NCBI GenBank assembly: GCA_021845905.1
Contig: JAJZVA010000003.1
Coordinates: 1 to 64,000, forward strand
Direction of reading: 5' to 3'
Length of the DNA: 64,000 bases
DNA from: Pseudomonadota bacterium
GTDB lineage: Bacteria; Pseudomonadota; Alphaproteobacteria; Micavibrionales; UBA2020
Position numbers and translations under genes: made by a program
Shown: piece after piece, positions 7,662 to 16,020 of the stretch
Layout: every line of letters begins with the position of its first letter
Numbering within the stretch: the first letter of the stretch is position 1
Notes under the pieces: generated by a model
Databases searched by the model: none
Seen by the model: the letters and a program-made list of their open reading frames with translations, nothing else
Told to the model about the DNA's origin: nothing

Positions 7662-8143
7662 GCGTCCTCCTTCTGCGGACTGACTGACGCCGCTTTCAGC
7701 GGCAGGACGAGCGCCGCCGCCGCGGCATAGACCGACGGATCATACCAATGCGCCACGCGCCCTTGCGGCGGGCGTCCGTTTTCATGACAGACGATCGCCT
7801 GGCTAAGCGCGACCAGCGTTTTCTGCGCGCAAAGGTCTATTTGATCGTCGACCTTCACGCCGATGCGCCGCGCCACGTCCTGCATGTAAGACCCCGTGTC
7901 GTTCTCGACCGGCGGCGCCCAGCGGTTGATGACGCTGCGCACGGTATCCAGCCCGTATTTCAAATGATAGGTGAGCAGGGTTTTCATCAGCGCGCGCAGG
8001 CCGTAGACCGGCGCGGTGAAGACGATGAAGTCCGGATCGGTCTGCGCCGCCGTCGCCGCCTGCCCCTGCCAAACGACCTTGGAGAGACGGATGTTGCCCG
8101 GATTGTTGTTGCGGATGCCGCGCGGATCGGTAAAGTTCTGCAT
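7658..8143 (-). CDS. Phage lysozyme-like / virion structural protein with RGIRNNNPGNIR motif
   Basis: 161 residues. Near the N-terminus is RGIRNNNPGNIRLSK, the hallmark of phage structural proteins of the P5 type and related lysozyme-fold muramidase-like proteins. It is followed by the helical domain DPDFIVFTAPVYGLRALMKT and YMQDVARRIGVKVDDQIDL. The last 25 residues are hydrophobic (VYAAAAALVLPLKAA), suggesting membrane association. Ribosome site AGGAGGAC before the ATG at 8143. It lies between the holin-like gene and the spanins, so the likely role is peptidoglycan degradation at lysis or entry. The catalytic residue cannot be fixed by eye. Confidence 0.7.
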   Translation of the reverse strand: MQNFTDPRGIRNNNPGNIRLSKVVWQGQAATAAQTDPDFIVFTAPVYGLRALMKTLLTYHLKYGLDTVRSVINRWAPPVENDTGSYMQDVARRIGVKVDDQIDLCAQKTLVALSQAIVCHENGRPPQGRVAHWYDPSVYAAAAALVLPLKAASVSPQKEDA

Positions 8144-8147
8144 GTGC

Positions 8148-8384
8148 TCAATGTCCTCCTATAAGTCTGCCCAGCGCCGCGAAGACGATGGCGATAAACG
8201 CCCCGATGCCGATGGCGCGCTGGCGCGTGCGCACGTAATCGGCGACGTGCGGGCGCATCTCGGCGATATCCGCCGCGTTGCGCTGCACGTTCGCGACCAG
8301 ATCGGGGATCTTGTCGGTGTTTTTCTGGATCTGGGAGAGAATGCCCTGCATTTGCCCCAGTTCCTGGCGGATGCTGTCGCTCAT
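8148..8384 (-). CDS. Holin-like small membrane protein
   Basis: 78 residues from an ATG at 8384 that overlaps the stop of the tail-fibre gene (TGATG, coupled translation). A heptad-like amphipathic N-terminal half (IRQELGQMQGILSQIQKNTD) is followed by one C-terminal membrane helix (AIGIGAFIAIVFAALGRLI). Coil plus C-terminal anchor resembles haemolysin XhlA-type proteins of phage lysis cassettes. Its place directly before the lysozyme-like gene supports a lysis role; holin activity itself is inference. Confidence 0.5.
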   Translation of the reverse strand: MSDSIRQELGQMQGILSQIQKNTDKIPDLVANVQRNAADIAEMRPHVADYVRTRQRAIGIGAFIAIVFAALGRLIGGH

Positions 8385-9655
8385 CAGACGCTGCAATATT
8401 CGGTGACGATGACGAGGCCGCCGCTGCCGTTTCCGCCCGCCAGCGAAGCGCCGATCGAGCCGCAGCCGCCCGCGCCATAGCCCGCGCCGTTCGCGCCCGC
8501 GGCGGTCGCGGATGCCGTGGCGCCGCCCGCGCCGTATTTGGAATTCGCGCCGATGCCGACGTCGACGACGCCGTTATAATCTCCGCTGAAGCCGCCGTTG
8601 TTGCCCGCGATGGCGATATCGCCCGTGGCCGCCGCGCCGCCCTGTCCGCCCGCGCACAGATAGCTGCCGAGCGTGGTGCTGCTGTCGCCGCCGGAGCCGC
8701 CGTTGGCGGTGACCAGCGTTCCGAATGAAGACGCGCCGCCCGCGCTTCCGGGGTTCGCGCCCGCAGCGCCGCCCGCGCCGCCCGCACCGATGGTGACGGT
8801 TTGCGCCGCGCCGATCGCCGCCGCGCCTAAAACCGACATGGAATAAGCGCCTGCGCCGCCGCCGCCGCCGCGCGGAAACGCGGCGGGAGATCCGCCCGCG
8901 CCGCCGCCCGCGCCGAGGACTTCCACTTCCGCATAGAGCAATCCGGCAGATGGCGTGTAGGAACCGGAGGCGGTGAAGATCTGGCGCTTGATGGCGACGC
9001 CGCCCGCCGCGACCCATGCGCCGCCCGCGCCGAGGACTTTTCCCGCCGCCGCGTCGCCCGCCGCGGGCGCGGGCACGAGGCCGGAAGCCCCGCCTGTGCC
9101 GCTGTCGCCGGTGAAAGCCGGCAGCGTCGGGTTGAGCAGAACGAAATTCGTTCCGTCGTAAACCAGCGTGTAAACGCCCGTCGCCAGCAGCGCGTTCGCG
9201 AAGGGGTCGTTGCCGTCCAGCAATTTGACGGATTTCACGCCGAGGCTGCTGACGTTGAGCGTCGCCGCGCCGGTATTGGCGTAGGCGGGCTTCAGCGTCA
9301 CGATCTGCCCGGCCGCATAAGCGGGAACGGCGGGCGAAGGCGCGATCAAATACGCATTCGCGGCGCCGGTGTCGGCCGCGTAGTTGATCAGGCGCGATGC
9401 CGCCGTGCCGTTGTAGGCTTGAAAGGTGTTGGTGGTGGCGTTGACTTCGCCGAGCGTGATCCAGCTTGCGCCGTTGTAGACATTGAGCGTCCACGGCGTC
9501 GCGGAATCGTTGAGCCAGATGATGCCCGCCTCGGCATAGGTCGGCGCGGTCGGGCCTTTGTGGTGGTTCAGGATCGCCTGTTTTCCGGCGTTGTCGGCGT
9601 TGCGGTAAGCGAGGCCGGACTGGTCCGCGCCGATCTGCGAGGTGGCTTGTGTCAT
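8384..9655 (-). CDS. Phage tail fibre protein with glycine-rich C-terminus
   Basis: 423 residues, ATG at 9655 with an AAGGAGAAAC site. The first part has repeated phage beta modules (IIWLNDSATPWTLNVYNGAS, TLNVSSLGVKSVKLLDGN, GVYTLVYDGTNFVLLNPT). Residues from about 230 form a Gly/Ala-rich domain (EVLGAGGGAGG, TIGAGGAGGAAGA, GGSGGDSSTT, YGAGGATASATAAGANGAG) as in distal receptor-binding tips. It lies directly downstream of the tail-tip gene, where the fibre normally is. The low-complexity repeats may vary by recombination. Confidence 0.8.
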   Translation of the reverse strand: MTQATSQIGADQSGLAYRNADNAGKQAILNHHKGPTAPTYAEAGIIWLNDSATPWTLNVYNGASWITLGEVNATTNTFQAYNGTAASRLINYAADTGAANAYLIAPSPAVPAYAAGQIVTLKPAYANTGAATLNVSSLGVKSVKLLDGNDPFANALLATGVYTLVYDGTNFVLLNPTLPAFTGDSGTGGASGLVPAPAAGDAAAGKVLGAGGAWVAAGGVAIKRQIFTASGSYTPSAGLLYAEVEVLGAGGGAGGSPAAFPRGGGGGAGAYSMSVLGAAAIGAAQTVTIGAGGAGGAAGANPGSAGGASSFGTLVTANGGSGGDSSTTLGSYLCAGGQGGAAATGDIAIAGNNGGFSGDYNGVVDVGIGANSKYGAGGATASATAAGANGAGYGAGGCGSIGASLAGGNGSGGLVIVTEYCSV

Positions 9656-9682
9656 TTTTAGTTTCTCCTTGTTTGAAGTGGT

Positions 9683-12600
9683 TTAGCTTTGTTGTCCGTA
9701 GCCCTTGGCGAGCCAGTCGAAGGTGCGCGAGACGCCCGTTCCCGCGGCGTCGAAGAACTTCACCGTGAAGCCGGACGCCGTGGACGGGGTGAGGACGTAA
9801 TAATCGCCGCTGCCCATGTCCTGCGCGGTGACCGAAACGGCGGGCGTGGCGCGGAACGGGCTGGCGTAGGCGACGCTTGCCCCGCCTGCGGGCGCGGCGA
9901 CGCCGCACGCGCTCTCGTCGCGGCCCGGCATGTCGAGATCGACGCGCAGACGCGTGACAGCGGGCGTGACGCCCTGCAAATCGCTGGTCAGCACGGCCTG
10001 GAATTCGTAAGCGCGCGCGGAATAATCGCCGATCACGAACGGCTGCCAGTTCGACCACACCGGCGATGCCGCCGGATCGCCGTTCGTCGCGCGGATCTGC
10101 ACCGCGACGTTCCACAGCGACGGATCGACCGTCTGGTCGAAGCTCTCCTGATTGTCGATGTCCGCCCAGCTGTCGACCGACGTCGTGGTGTCGAGGCCCG
10201 CGACCGCCATGTCCACGGTGAGGCGCGACGTGAAAACAGCCCCGAGGTCGACGCCGCCCGCGAAGCCGTATGTGCCCGCCGTCGCCATGCCCGCATTGCC
10301 GATGTCGGCGTCGGCGACAAGGTCGAAATCCGCCCAGACGTCCACCGTGTCCGCGCCGGAAAGGCGCAAGGCGCCCGCGTCCGTGCCGGTGCAGGCGTTC
10401 GCGCCGGTGAAGCCGCTGTCTTCCGTCACCGTCAATATATATGTGGCGTTCGCGGCGGAAACGGTGGAGACGGCAAGCGCGGCGTTGACGCTCGTCAGCC
10501 CCGAGGCGCTGACCGCCTTGATGAGATACGTGCCCGCCGCCGCCGGCACGGAAACGCCCGTCGCGCCCGCCGGAATCTGCGTGATGAGGTCCGTCGCGCC
10601 CGCCCATGTCACGCCAGCTGTCTGCGGCGCGAAGCGGATGGCATAGCCCGCGAGGTCGATGTCCGTCACGGCGTTCCAGGCCAGATGCGCCGTGTCGCCC
10701 AGCACGCCGATGTAAAAGCCCGTCACGTCCGACGGCATGTCGGCGGCGACGCGGTAGCCCGCGACGGTGAGCGCGGACGAGGCCTGCCCGTCGCCAGAAA
10801 CGTAATAAACCCTGATATCGTAGAGGCCGCCGGACGCGAGACCGGCCAGCGAGACGCTGTTCGCCGTCGCGCTCACCACCGTCGCGGGATGGAAATCCGT
10901 CTCCGCGCCGGCGCGCACCAGCGCCTTGATGCCGAGCGCGCCGTTGTACGACGGCGCCGCGAGCGTCACCACCACGCGGTCGGTAAAGGTGCCGTCGGCG
11001 TTCTTGATCATCGTCGCCGTGCCGGACTGGATCTGGCTCAAAACGGGCACAGGCAGAGGCAGCATCTCCGGCGGGAGCGATATCTGGCTCGAAAAAGCGG
11101 GGATCGTTCCGCTGTCGGCGGTGAACACGCCCGGCGCGTAATCGACGCACACGATCAGCGCGTTGAGGTCGTTCTGCGGCGTGATCGATTTCACCACCAG
11201 TTCGACGCTTTCCTGCCCGCTGATCCCGAACAGCGCAAGATCGCCCACGGCGGGCGCGGCGGACGCAGCGAGCGGCGTCGCGAAAGTCAAGTCGTTGCCG
11301 GAGCCCGCGACGGTGGTCAGCGTTTGCACCAGCGAGCTTCCGTCGCCGAGCCGGAAGCGCACGGCATAGGATGTTCCCGCCGTCATCGTCACGTCGGCAT
11401 CGAGCGTCACGCCGGTGACGAAGCCGCCGGACGACGCGACGGATTTCACCCGCGCGGACATCAGGCCGAACAGCGGCACGTCGTGCGTGAACCGGATCAG
11501 GTCGCCGCGCGTCGCGACGACATGCTCGATGTCGGCGTAGAAACTGTAAGTCTCCGGCCGGAGGCGCGCGGTGGCGATATGATAGCGTCCGTCCTTCCAG
11601 GCCTGGTCGGAACTCGTCACGCCAGGCAGCTCCAGCACTTCATAGACCGTCGTGTTGGAGGCGTCAAAGCCGTCGTCGTAGACGATGCGCTCGTCCTGCA
11701 ACCAGCCATTGTCGCGGTTGATGAACCTGACCCGCAAGGCCTGCGGCTGGTCGGCGAAGGCCTTGTTGCCGGAAAAAGTAAAACTGTTGCGCGGCGTGAA
11801 ATGCTGCACGGCTGAGGTTTGCGGCGCGTCCTCGACCACGCCCCAGCAGCCGTCGATCAGCGTCGGGCTGGCGCGGCCCGCCGCCGCGATGTCCTGCAAG
11901 ACGTCGGCGACGGAAATGTCGTAGTCGATCACGGCGTTGAATTCCCTCGACGCGGCGGCGCAATCGTCGTGCCATGTTTGCAGCGTCGCAAGATCGAGCC
12001 GCGTGTCGTCGAGCGGCCTTGCGTTGGCGCTGCCCTGCAGCACGTGGCGGTAGAGCGACGCGGGATTGGCGGTCGCGTGCCACGTCGTCTGGTCGGCCGG
12101 GTTGTCCCACGCCGTTCCGTTCCAGTCCGGCACGATCGACTGCACCACGCCGTTCAGCCTGTCGATCACGCCGTTGAGCTGGTCGGTCGCCTTGATGCGC
12201 AGCGCCGTCATGGCCAGCCCCGTCATATTGACAGGCGCGCTCGAGCGGATGGTGCGGAGCGCCGTCCACACCACGTCGTCATACACAAGATCGCTCGCGC
12301 TGTCGGGCGTGACGCGCATCAGCCGCACGTCGTACTGCCCCGCGGCGGGCACGGAAAATTGCAGGCCCTTCAGCAGGGTCGCGCTCTGCTCCGCCGTGAC
12401 CGAGATGCTCCCCGCGCTCGTCCACGCGCCGCTGCCCGCGGGCGCGTAGTCGACAGACACCTCCACCGCCGCCGCGACCTTGACGTTGCTGTCGTTGATC
12501 TGGAACAGACCTTGCGGAAAGGTGATGTCGACCGAGATCGCCGTCGCGTCCGTATCCGTCGTGCGGGTGAGATAGCCCGCGGCGTTGGTCAGCGCGACCT

Positions 12601-13390
12601 GCAGGTTGTTCTGCACCACGCTGTTGGTGTAAAGCGTCAGCGGGGCATCCGTGTCGTAGCCCTGCCTTGTTTCGATCTCGACGTCGGTGAAATCGGTGAT
12701 CGGCGTCTCGCCGATTTTGATGTCGGTGATCTCCAGCGGGCCGTAGCCCCAGACGAACAGCATGCGCAGGTATTGATCGCCGCCGACCGTCTCCGTATAG
12801 GGCGACGCGCCGAGCAGCGGCACGTACCTGTGCTGCCCCAGCACTTTGGGCACGCGGGAAAACGGCGCTGATTTGTTTTGCGCTCCTTGAATGAACAGCG
12901 TCGGGCTTTGCTTTTGCGTCAGCTGGAAGCGCGGCGCCGCCGGCGGCGCGATGGCGTTGAGCAACAGACGCCCCGCCATGCCGAGTCCCGCCTTGACAAG
13001 GCCGCCGAGGCCGAAGCCCATGAAACCGCCGCTGAAAAGGCCGGTCTTCAGCAGGCCGCCGGCGATGTCGCCCGTCGCCGACATGATGGCGAGCGACATG
13101 ACGGTGCGCAAAGGGTTCTTGCCGCCGCCCCCGCCGCCGCCCATCGGCACCATGCGGATGGCGAGCTGCGTTCCGGCTTTCGGTTTCACCCGCGCCCAGT
13201 CGTCGCGCGGCACGACATCGCCGCCGATGGTGACGTGCGCGTGTTCGCGCAACCCCGCGTCCGGCTGGAGTTCCGCCACGATCGCGGCGACGCTTTTTCC
13301 CGCCGCGACCGCGCGATGCTCCCGCGACGCCCTGAAAGGATGCGGCGCGATGAATACGTCTATTTTATCGTTCTTCACTGTCATCTTCAT
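9683..13390 (-). CDS. Phage tail tip / host specificity protein J-like
   Basis: About 1235 residues; possible starts are GTG 13396, ATG 13390 and ATG 13384, and 13390 is chosen from an AAGAG site. The N-terminal Ubl-like region is followed by a small glycine patch (MGGGGGGGKNPLRTVMSL), the J core (SPTLFIQGAQNKSAPFSRVP, EITDIKIGETPITDF), a long middle with LIRFTHDVPLFGLMSARV, and fibronectin-III-like modules (SLAGLASGGLYDIRVYYVS). The C-terminal part leads to the fibre. It caps the tail and contacts the host. The 5' end overlaps the NlpC/P60 gene, as in lambdoid and gene-transfer-agent tail modules (g14-g15 order). Confidence 0.85.
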   Translation of the reverse strand: MKMTVKNDKIDVFIAPHPFRASREHRAVAAGKSVAAIVAELQPDAGLREHAHVTIGGDVVPRDDWARVKPKAGTQLAIRMVPMGGGGGGGKNPLRTVMSLAIMSATGDIAGGLLKTGLFSGGFMGFGLGGLVKAGLGMAGRLLLNAIAPPAAPRFQLTQKQSPTLFIQGAQNKSAPFSRVPKVLGQHRYVPLLGASPYTETVGGDQYLRMLFVWGYGPLEITDIKIGETPITDFTDVEIETRQGYDTDAPLTLYTNSVVQNNLQVALTNAAGYLTRTTDTDATAISVDITFPQGLFQINDSNVKVAAAVEVSVDYAPAGSGAWTSAGSISVTAEQSATLLKGLQFSVPAAGQYDVRLMRVTPDSASDLVYDDVVWTALRTIRSSAPVNMTGLAMTALRIKATDQLNGVIDRLNGVVQSIVPDWNGTAWDNPADQTTWHATANPASLYRHVLQGSANARPLDDTRLDLATLQTWHDDCAAASREFNAVIDYDISVADVLQDIAAAGRASPTLIDGCWGVVEDAPQTSAVQHFTPRNSFTFSGNKAFADQPQALRVRFINRDNGWLQDERIVYDDGFDASNTTVYEVLELPGVTSSDQAWKDGRYHIATARLRPETYSFYADIEHVVATRGDLIRFTHDVPLFGLMSARVKSVASSGGFVTGVTLDADVTMTAGTSYAVRFRLGDGSSLVQTLTTVAGSGNDLTFATPLAASAAPAVGDLALFGISGQESVELVVKSITPQNDLNALIVCVDYAPGVFTADSGTIPAFSSQISLPPEMLPLPVPVLSQIQSGTATMIKNADGTFTDRVVVTLAAPSYNGALGIKALVRAGAETDFHPATVVSATANSVSLAGLASGGLYDIRVYYVSGDGQASSALTVAGYRVAADMPSDVTGFYIGVLGDTAHLAWNAVTDIDLAGYAIRFAPQTAGVTWAGATDLITQIPAGATGVSVPAAAGTYLIKAVSASGLTSVNAALAVSTVSAANATYILTVTEDSGFTGANACTGTDAGALRLSGADTVDVWADFDLVADADIGNAGMATAGTYGFAGGVDLGAVFTSRLTVDMAVAGLDTTTSVDSWADIDNQESFDQTVDPSLWNVAVQIRATNGDPAASPVWSNWQPFVIGDYSARAYEFQAVLTSDLQGVTPAVTRLRVDLDMPGRDESACGVAAPAGGASVAYASPFRATPAVSVTAQDMGSGDYYVLTPSTASGFTVKFFDAAGTGVSRTFDWLAKGYGQQS

Positions 13391-13799
13391 AAACACTCTT
13401 GTACCTGTAGAATCCCGCGATGCGCTCCGCCCAGTGCAGGCCGTTGTAGCGCTCGATCACGCTGTCGATGCCGCGCTCGATGTGCAGCATCTGTTCGTCG
13501 CCCAGCACCAGCCCGACGTGCATCGGCCGCCCGCGCACGCGCAGGACGATCACGTCGCCGCAGTCCTCGCTTCCGGCGGAAACCAGCTTCCATTTTTGCG
13601 CCTCGCGTTCCACGAGTTGCGCGATCTTCTCCACCTGCGTGGTGCGCTCGTATTCGTGAATGTGCGACGGCAGGGCGATGCCGAACTGCTCCGCCATGAC
13701 CAGCCGCACCAGCCCCCAGCAATCCAGCCCGGAGCGGTCGCGGCCGTGTCCCTGGAACGGCAGCCCGATGTATCGCCCCGCCCAGATGGGGACGGGCAT
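13365..13799 (-). CDS. NlpC/P60 phage cell-wall peptidase
   Basis: 144 residues from the ATG at 13799 (a GTG at 13808 is an alternative). The catalytic Cys lies in LDCWGLVRLVM, the His in RPMHVGLVLGDE, and a third polar residue in MLHIERG: a complete NlpC/P60 triad pattern. It corresponds to the tail-associated peptidase (g14 in gene transfer agents, K in lambda), which opens peptidoglycan during DNA delivery and sits in the tail tip. The 3' end overlaps the start of the J-like gene. Confidence 0.88.
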   Translation of the reverse strand: MPVPIWAGRYIGLPFQGHGRDRSGLDCWGLVRLVMAEQFGIALPSHIHEYERTTQVEKIAQLVEREAQKWKLVSAGSEDCGDVIVLRVRGRPMHVGLVLGDEQMLHIERGIDSVIERYNGLHWAERIAGFYRYKSVYEDDSEER

Positions 13800-13833
13800 T
13801 GCGGTCACTTTCTGATGTTATTTTTCGGTCATG

Positions 13834-13867
13834 AAAAAACCCGTTGCATCGCTACAACGGGTTTTTT
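13834..13867. terminator. Bidirectional rho-independent terminator (cassette 1)
   Basis: Arms AAAAAACCCGTTG and CAACGGGTTTTTT form a perfect 13-bp stem with an 8-base loop, with T-tracts on both strands. It stands immediately downstream of the small gene 13895-14149 and before the NlpC/P60 gene. A similar, diverged terminator ends the paralogous cassette at 14361. Confidence 0.85.
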
Positions 13868-13894
13868 CCTCTGGAGAAAACTTATAATTCCTGT

Positions 13895-14149
13895 TCAGAC
13901 CGGCTTCGGCCCGCTGTTCGCCGGGGCGCGGCGCAAAGGACCTTTTCCGGCGGCTTCCTTGTAGTGCGCGAGGTAATCCGCGCGGCGCGCGTTGCTTCCG
14001 GCGGCAGCCGACACCTGCAAATAAGCCTGCTGCGTGCGCGCATCCATGCCGCGGCGCGTGTCGGCGACGAGCAGGTCGAGCGATGCATCCAAAAAGGCGG
14101 CGGGCGCGGAGGCCGTGGCGGTGGAAAAGGTGCCGGTCAGTCTGCTCAT
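13895..14149 (-). CDS. Small hypothetical protein, cassette paralogue 1
   Basis: 84 residues starting MSRLTGTFSTATASAPAA at 14149. The conserved core VADTRRGMDARTQQAYLQV and RADYLAHYKEAAGKGP is shared with the product of 14414-14689 (SADTRRGMDVSTRAAL, RTDYVARYKKAAGEGK), so the two are tandem duplicates. No membrane segment or signal peptide. Each copy has its own upstream palindrome and downstream terminator inside the tail gene cluster, like a phage accessory (moron) gene. Function unknown. Confidence 0.65.
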   Translation of the reverse strand: MSRLTGTFSTATASAPAAFLDASLDLLVADTRRGMDARTQQAYLQVSAAAGSNARRADYLAHYKEAAGKGPLRRAPANSGPKPV

Positions 14150-14228
14150 GATCGTGATTCCTTCTTTCTCGCGTTGCATTACCTTAACCCTAACAGTAAT
14201 TTCTAAATAATCAACTAATATTAGTTAT

Positions 14229-14260
14229 AAATATCAAAAAATCTTACTTTTTTGATATTT
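14229..14260. repeat. AT-rich inverted repeat upstream of cassette 1
   Basis: Arms AAATATCAAAAAA (14229-14241) and TTTTTTGATATTT (14248-14260) are perfect complements separated by TCTTAC. The TATCAAAAA...TTACTT...TTGATA core recurs at 14760-14805 upstream of the paralogous gene. It may be an operator, a promoter-proximal element, or a hairpin. Confidence 0.7.
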
Positions 14261-14360
14261 TATAACATGCTATCCTATCCATAGCGCGTGAAAAAGCCCC
14301 TGCGCCGCACCGGGGAATCATCCTCCCCCGAAACCGTCCCTGTAAAAACCCGCCCTGTAA

Positions 14361-14391
14361 AAAAACCCGCCACGTTGCCGCGACGGGTTTT
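14361..14391 (-). terminator. Rho-independent terminator (cassette 2)
   Basis: On the minus strand AAACCCGTCGCGG / CGTGGCGGGTTTTT forms an imperfect stem with two mismatches and a terminal U-tract, directly downstream of the gene 14414-14689. The flanks (TAGGAGAAAACTCTAAAT) match those of the terminator at 13834, showing that gene and terminator were duplicated together. Confidence 0.7.
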
Positions 14392-14413
14392 CTCTAGGAG
14401 AAAACTCTAAATC

Positions 14414-14689
14414 TCAGTTGCCGCTGCTGAAGCAGGAGGAGCTCGGCGCGTGCTGGCCCGCGCCATGTTTGCCTTCTCCGGCGGCTTTTTTGTAGCGGGC
14501 GACATAATCCGTGCGGTTTTGGTGGCCGTCGGCATGCGCGACGATGACGTCGAGAGCGGCTCTCGTGCTGACATCCATTCCGCGGCGCGTATCGGCGCTC
14601 ATCAGAAGCAAGGATGCTCCCAGAAGGGCTTCCGTCTGGATGGTAGACGCTTCACTATGGAATGTCTTTGTCAGCTTGCTGTTGGTCAT
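14414..14689 (-). CDS. Small hypothetical protein, cassette paralogue 2
   Basis: 91 residues from the ATG at 14689 (MTNSKLTKTFHSEASTIQ), preferred over the longer frame because an AGGAAAC-like site precedes it. It shares the DTRRGMD and YxARYKKAAGxG core with the neighbouring paralogue; the tail is different and Cys/Ser-rich (APSSSCFSSGN). It lies between minor tail genes (DUF1833 upstream, NlpC/P60 downstream) but is insulated by its own AT-rich upstream region and terminator. Likely an independently expressed cargo gene. Confidence 0.65.
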   Translation of the reverse strand: MTNSKLTKTFHSEASTIQTEALLGASLLLMSADTRRGMDVSTRAALDVIVAHADGHQNRTDYVARYKKAAGEGKHGAGQHAPSSSCFSSGN

Positions 14690-14759
14690 CGCCTGTTTCC
14701 TTTTTGCTTTGCTGTATTCCCTCCAATCTACCACAGTTTTTTTTAAATTAAAATAATTT

Positions 14760-14805
14760 TAATATAATATATCAAAAAAAATTACTTATTTGATATATTA
14801 TATTA
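14760..14805. repeat. AT-rich inverted repeat upstream of cassette 2
   Basis: A 17-bp perfect stem: the left arm at 14760-14776 ends TATATCAAA, and the right arm at 14789-14805 begins TTTGATATA, separated by AAAAATTACTTA. It contains the same TATCAAA...TTACTT...TTTGATA core as 14229-14260, at a comparable distance (about 70-80 bases) from the start of its gene. Confidence 0.7.
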
Positions 14806-14818
14806 AAGTTACATAAAA

Positions 14819-15292
14819 TCAGAAGAGTCCGGGGAAGAATCCGGGCGAAAAACTCCCCGCCGGATAGGGTTCGGCGGTGAAATCCTCGACGGTCAGGTCG
14901 CCCTCGATTCGGTAGGCATCATATATAACATTGGTTAATTTAAAGTCAACAAACGCCGCCTCGACCGTATCCGGCGTCGCGGCGCGGACGATCTGGATGA
15001 GGATGTCCGGCGCGGTCGTGACGCTCCTGACCGCCGTGACGATCTGCCGGTCGACGTTGTCGATCACCAGCCGCGCGCGGTAGGACTTGGCGTCGAGATC
15101 GTTGGGCAGGGCAAGGTCGAACGGAAACGGCACGAACGTCACGCCGTTGCTGACCGTCGGCAGGGCGTCGGACGTCACGCAGATCGGCGCGGACAAATCC
15201 GGATGGCTCAAAGTCAGCAGCACCAAGAAGGCATCCCCCGTTTCGGCGGCGTAAAGCGACTGCTGCGCCAGGCTGGAAAGCGAACGGCTCAT
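14819..15292 (-). CDS. DUF1833 family phage minor tail protein
   Basis: 157 residues with a GGAGGATTTATC site before the ATG at 15292. DUF1833 features include VLLTLSHPDLSAPICVTSD, VTFVPFPFDLALPND and RARLVIDNVDRQIVTAVRS. It occupies the place of the L-type/g13 minor tail protein between the tail-measure region and the NlpC peptidase, and is expected in the tail-tip (baseplate) complex. The ending SFSPGFFPGLF is hydrophobic. Confidence 0.8.
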   Translation of the reverse strand: MSRSLSSLAQQSLYAAETGDAFLVLLTLSHPDLSAPICVTSDALPTVSNGVTFVPFPFDLALPNDLDAKSYRARLVIDNVDRQIVTAVRSVTTAPDILIQIVRAATPDTVEAAFVDFKLTNVIYDAYRIEGDLTVEDFTAEPYPAGSFSPGFFPGLF

Positions 15293-15305
15293 GATAAATC
15301 CTCCC

Positions 15306-15656
15306 TCACGGCAATACCTCCAGCGCGACCGCGGCCTCGTAATAAAGCCCGTTGACCGCCGTGTATTCCGGCGGTGACGTGAAGCGGCAGGACAAAAGCG
15401 CCCCGGTGCGCGGGTGGGTGTAATCGAAACTCAGCGATCCGCCGGACAGCGTCGTCGCGTAAAAATCGTCCATCGCCGCGGCCTGCGCGACGCTGAGCAG
15501 ATAGGTCATCTGCAGCTCGCCCACGCCTGCCGTGGACCGCTGGCGGGTTTTGGCGGGCCCGACATCCATGTCGGTGCGGATGATCGTGTCGGCGCGCAAT
15601 TCCTGAAAGTTCTTCGCCAGCGGCGAGGCCGGCAGTGTCGATGGCCATGCGGTCAT
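15306..15656 (-). CDS. Phage minor tail protein (M/g12 position)
   Basis: 116 residues, GAGGAGAATGAAGC site before the ATG at 15656. Beginning MTAWPSTLPASPLAKNFQEL and ending YYEAAVALEVLP, it resembles small hypothetical tail proteins that follow the tape measure in siphoviruses. RQRSTAGVGELQMTYLLS and SLSFDYTHPRTGALLSCRF are beta-rich. Translation is probably coupled to the DUF1833 gene 14 bases downstream. Family assignment is by position and overall look. Confidence 0.65.
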   Translation of the reverse strand: MTAWPSTLPASPLAKNFQELRADTIIRTDMDVGPAKTRQRSTAGVGELQMTYLLSVAQAAAMDDFYATTLSGGSLSFDYTHPRTGALLSCRFTSPPEYTAVNGLYYEAAVALEVLP

Positions 15657-15693
15657 GCTTCATTCTCCTCGAATATTCCAGATGGGCATTGCT

Positions 15694-16017
15694 CTAAAAC
15701 CGGCTGGTGAGCCCGGGGCTGATGCCGAAAACGCTGCCGAGCACGTTGGTCGTCATCGGCCCCTTGAGCAGCATGTTGGCGACCATGCGGTCGAGGCTGC
15801 CGTACATGCCGCTCATGCCGCCGCCGCCCGCGCCGACGCGCGTCAGGTGCGCCCGCGCCCGCCTCGAGCCGCTCGACGCCTTGAGGCCGTTCGACGCCGC
15901 ATATCCCTTCATCATGCCGCTCAAGGACGCCTTGGACGCGGAACTGAGCGCGCCGCCGTCGATCACGTTGCGGAGCTGGCGGCGGTGCGCGGCCTCCTTG
16001 GGTTTTTTGAGTTTCAT
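15694..16017 (-). CDS. Small protein in the tape-measure slot
   Basis: 107 residues, AAGGAGAGG site before the ATG at 16017. Basic N-terminus (MKLKKPKEAAHRRQLRNVID), a Ser/Gly/Ala-rich middle (SSASKASLSGMMKGYAAS), a glycine run (VGAGGGGMSGMYGS) and a hydrophobic end (NMLLKGPMTTNVLGSVFGIS). It lies between the tail chaperone and the minor tail genes, where siphoviruses and gene transfer agents encode the tape measure protein. Tape measures are normally several hundred residues long, about 200 in the shortest gene transfer agents. It may be a truncated or miniature tape measure, or an unrelated gene. Confidence 0.55.
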   Translation of the reverse strand: MKLKKPKEAAHRRQLRNVIDGGALSSASKASLSGMMKGYAASNGLKASSGSRRARAHLTRVGAGGGGMSGMYGSLDRMVANMLLKGPMTTNVLGSVFGISPGLTSRF

Positions 16018-16020
16018 GGC

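Noticed and set aside
9689-11815. A 708-codon plus-strand open frame antisense to the tail-tip gene
   Set aside because: It is Arg/His/Ala-rich with no recognisable domain, and mirrors a real gene in GC-rich DNA. The minus-strand tail-tip protein has clear family motifs.
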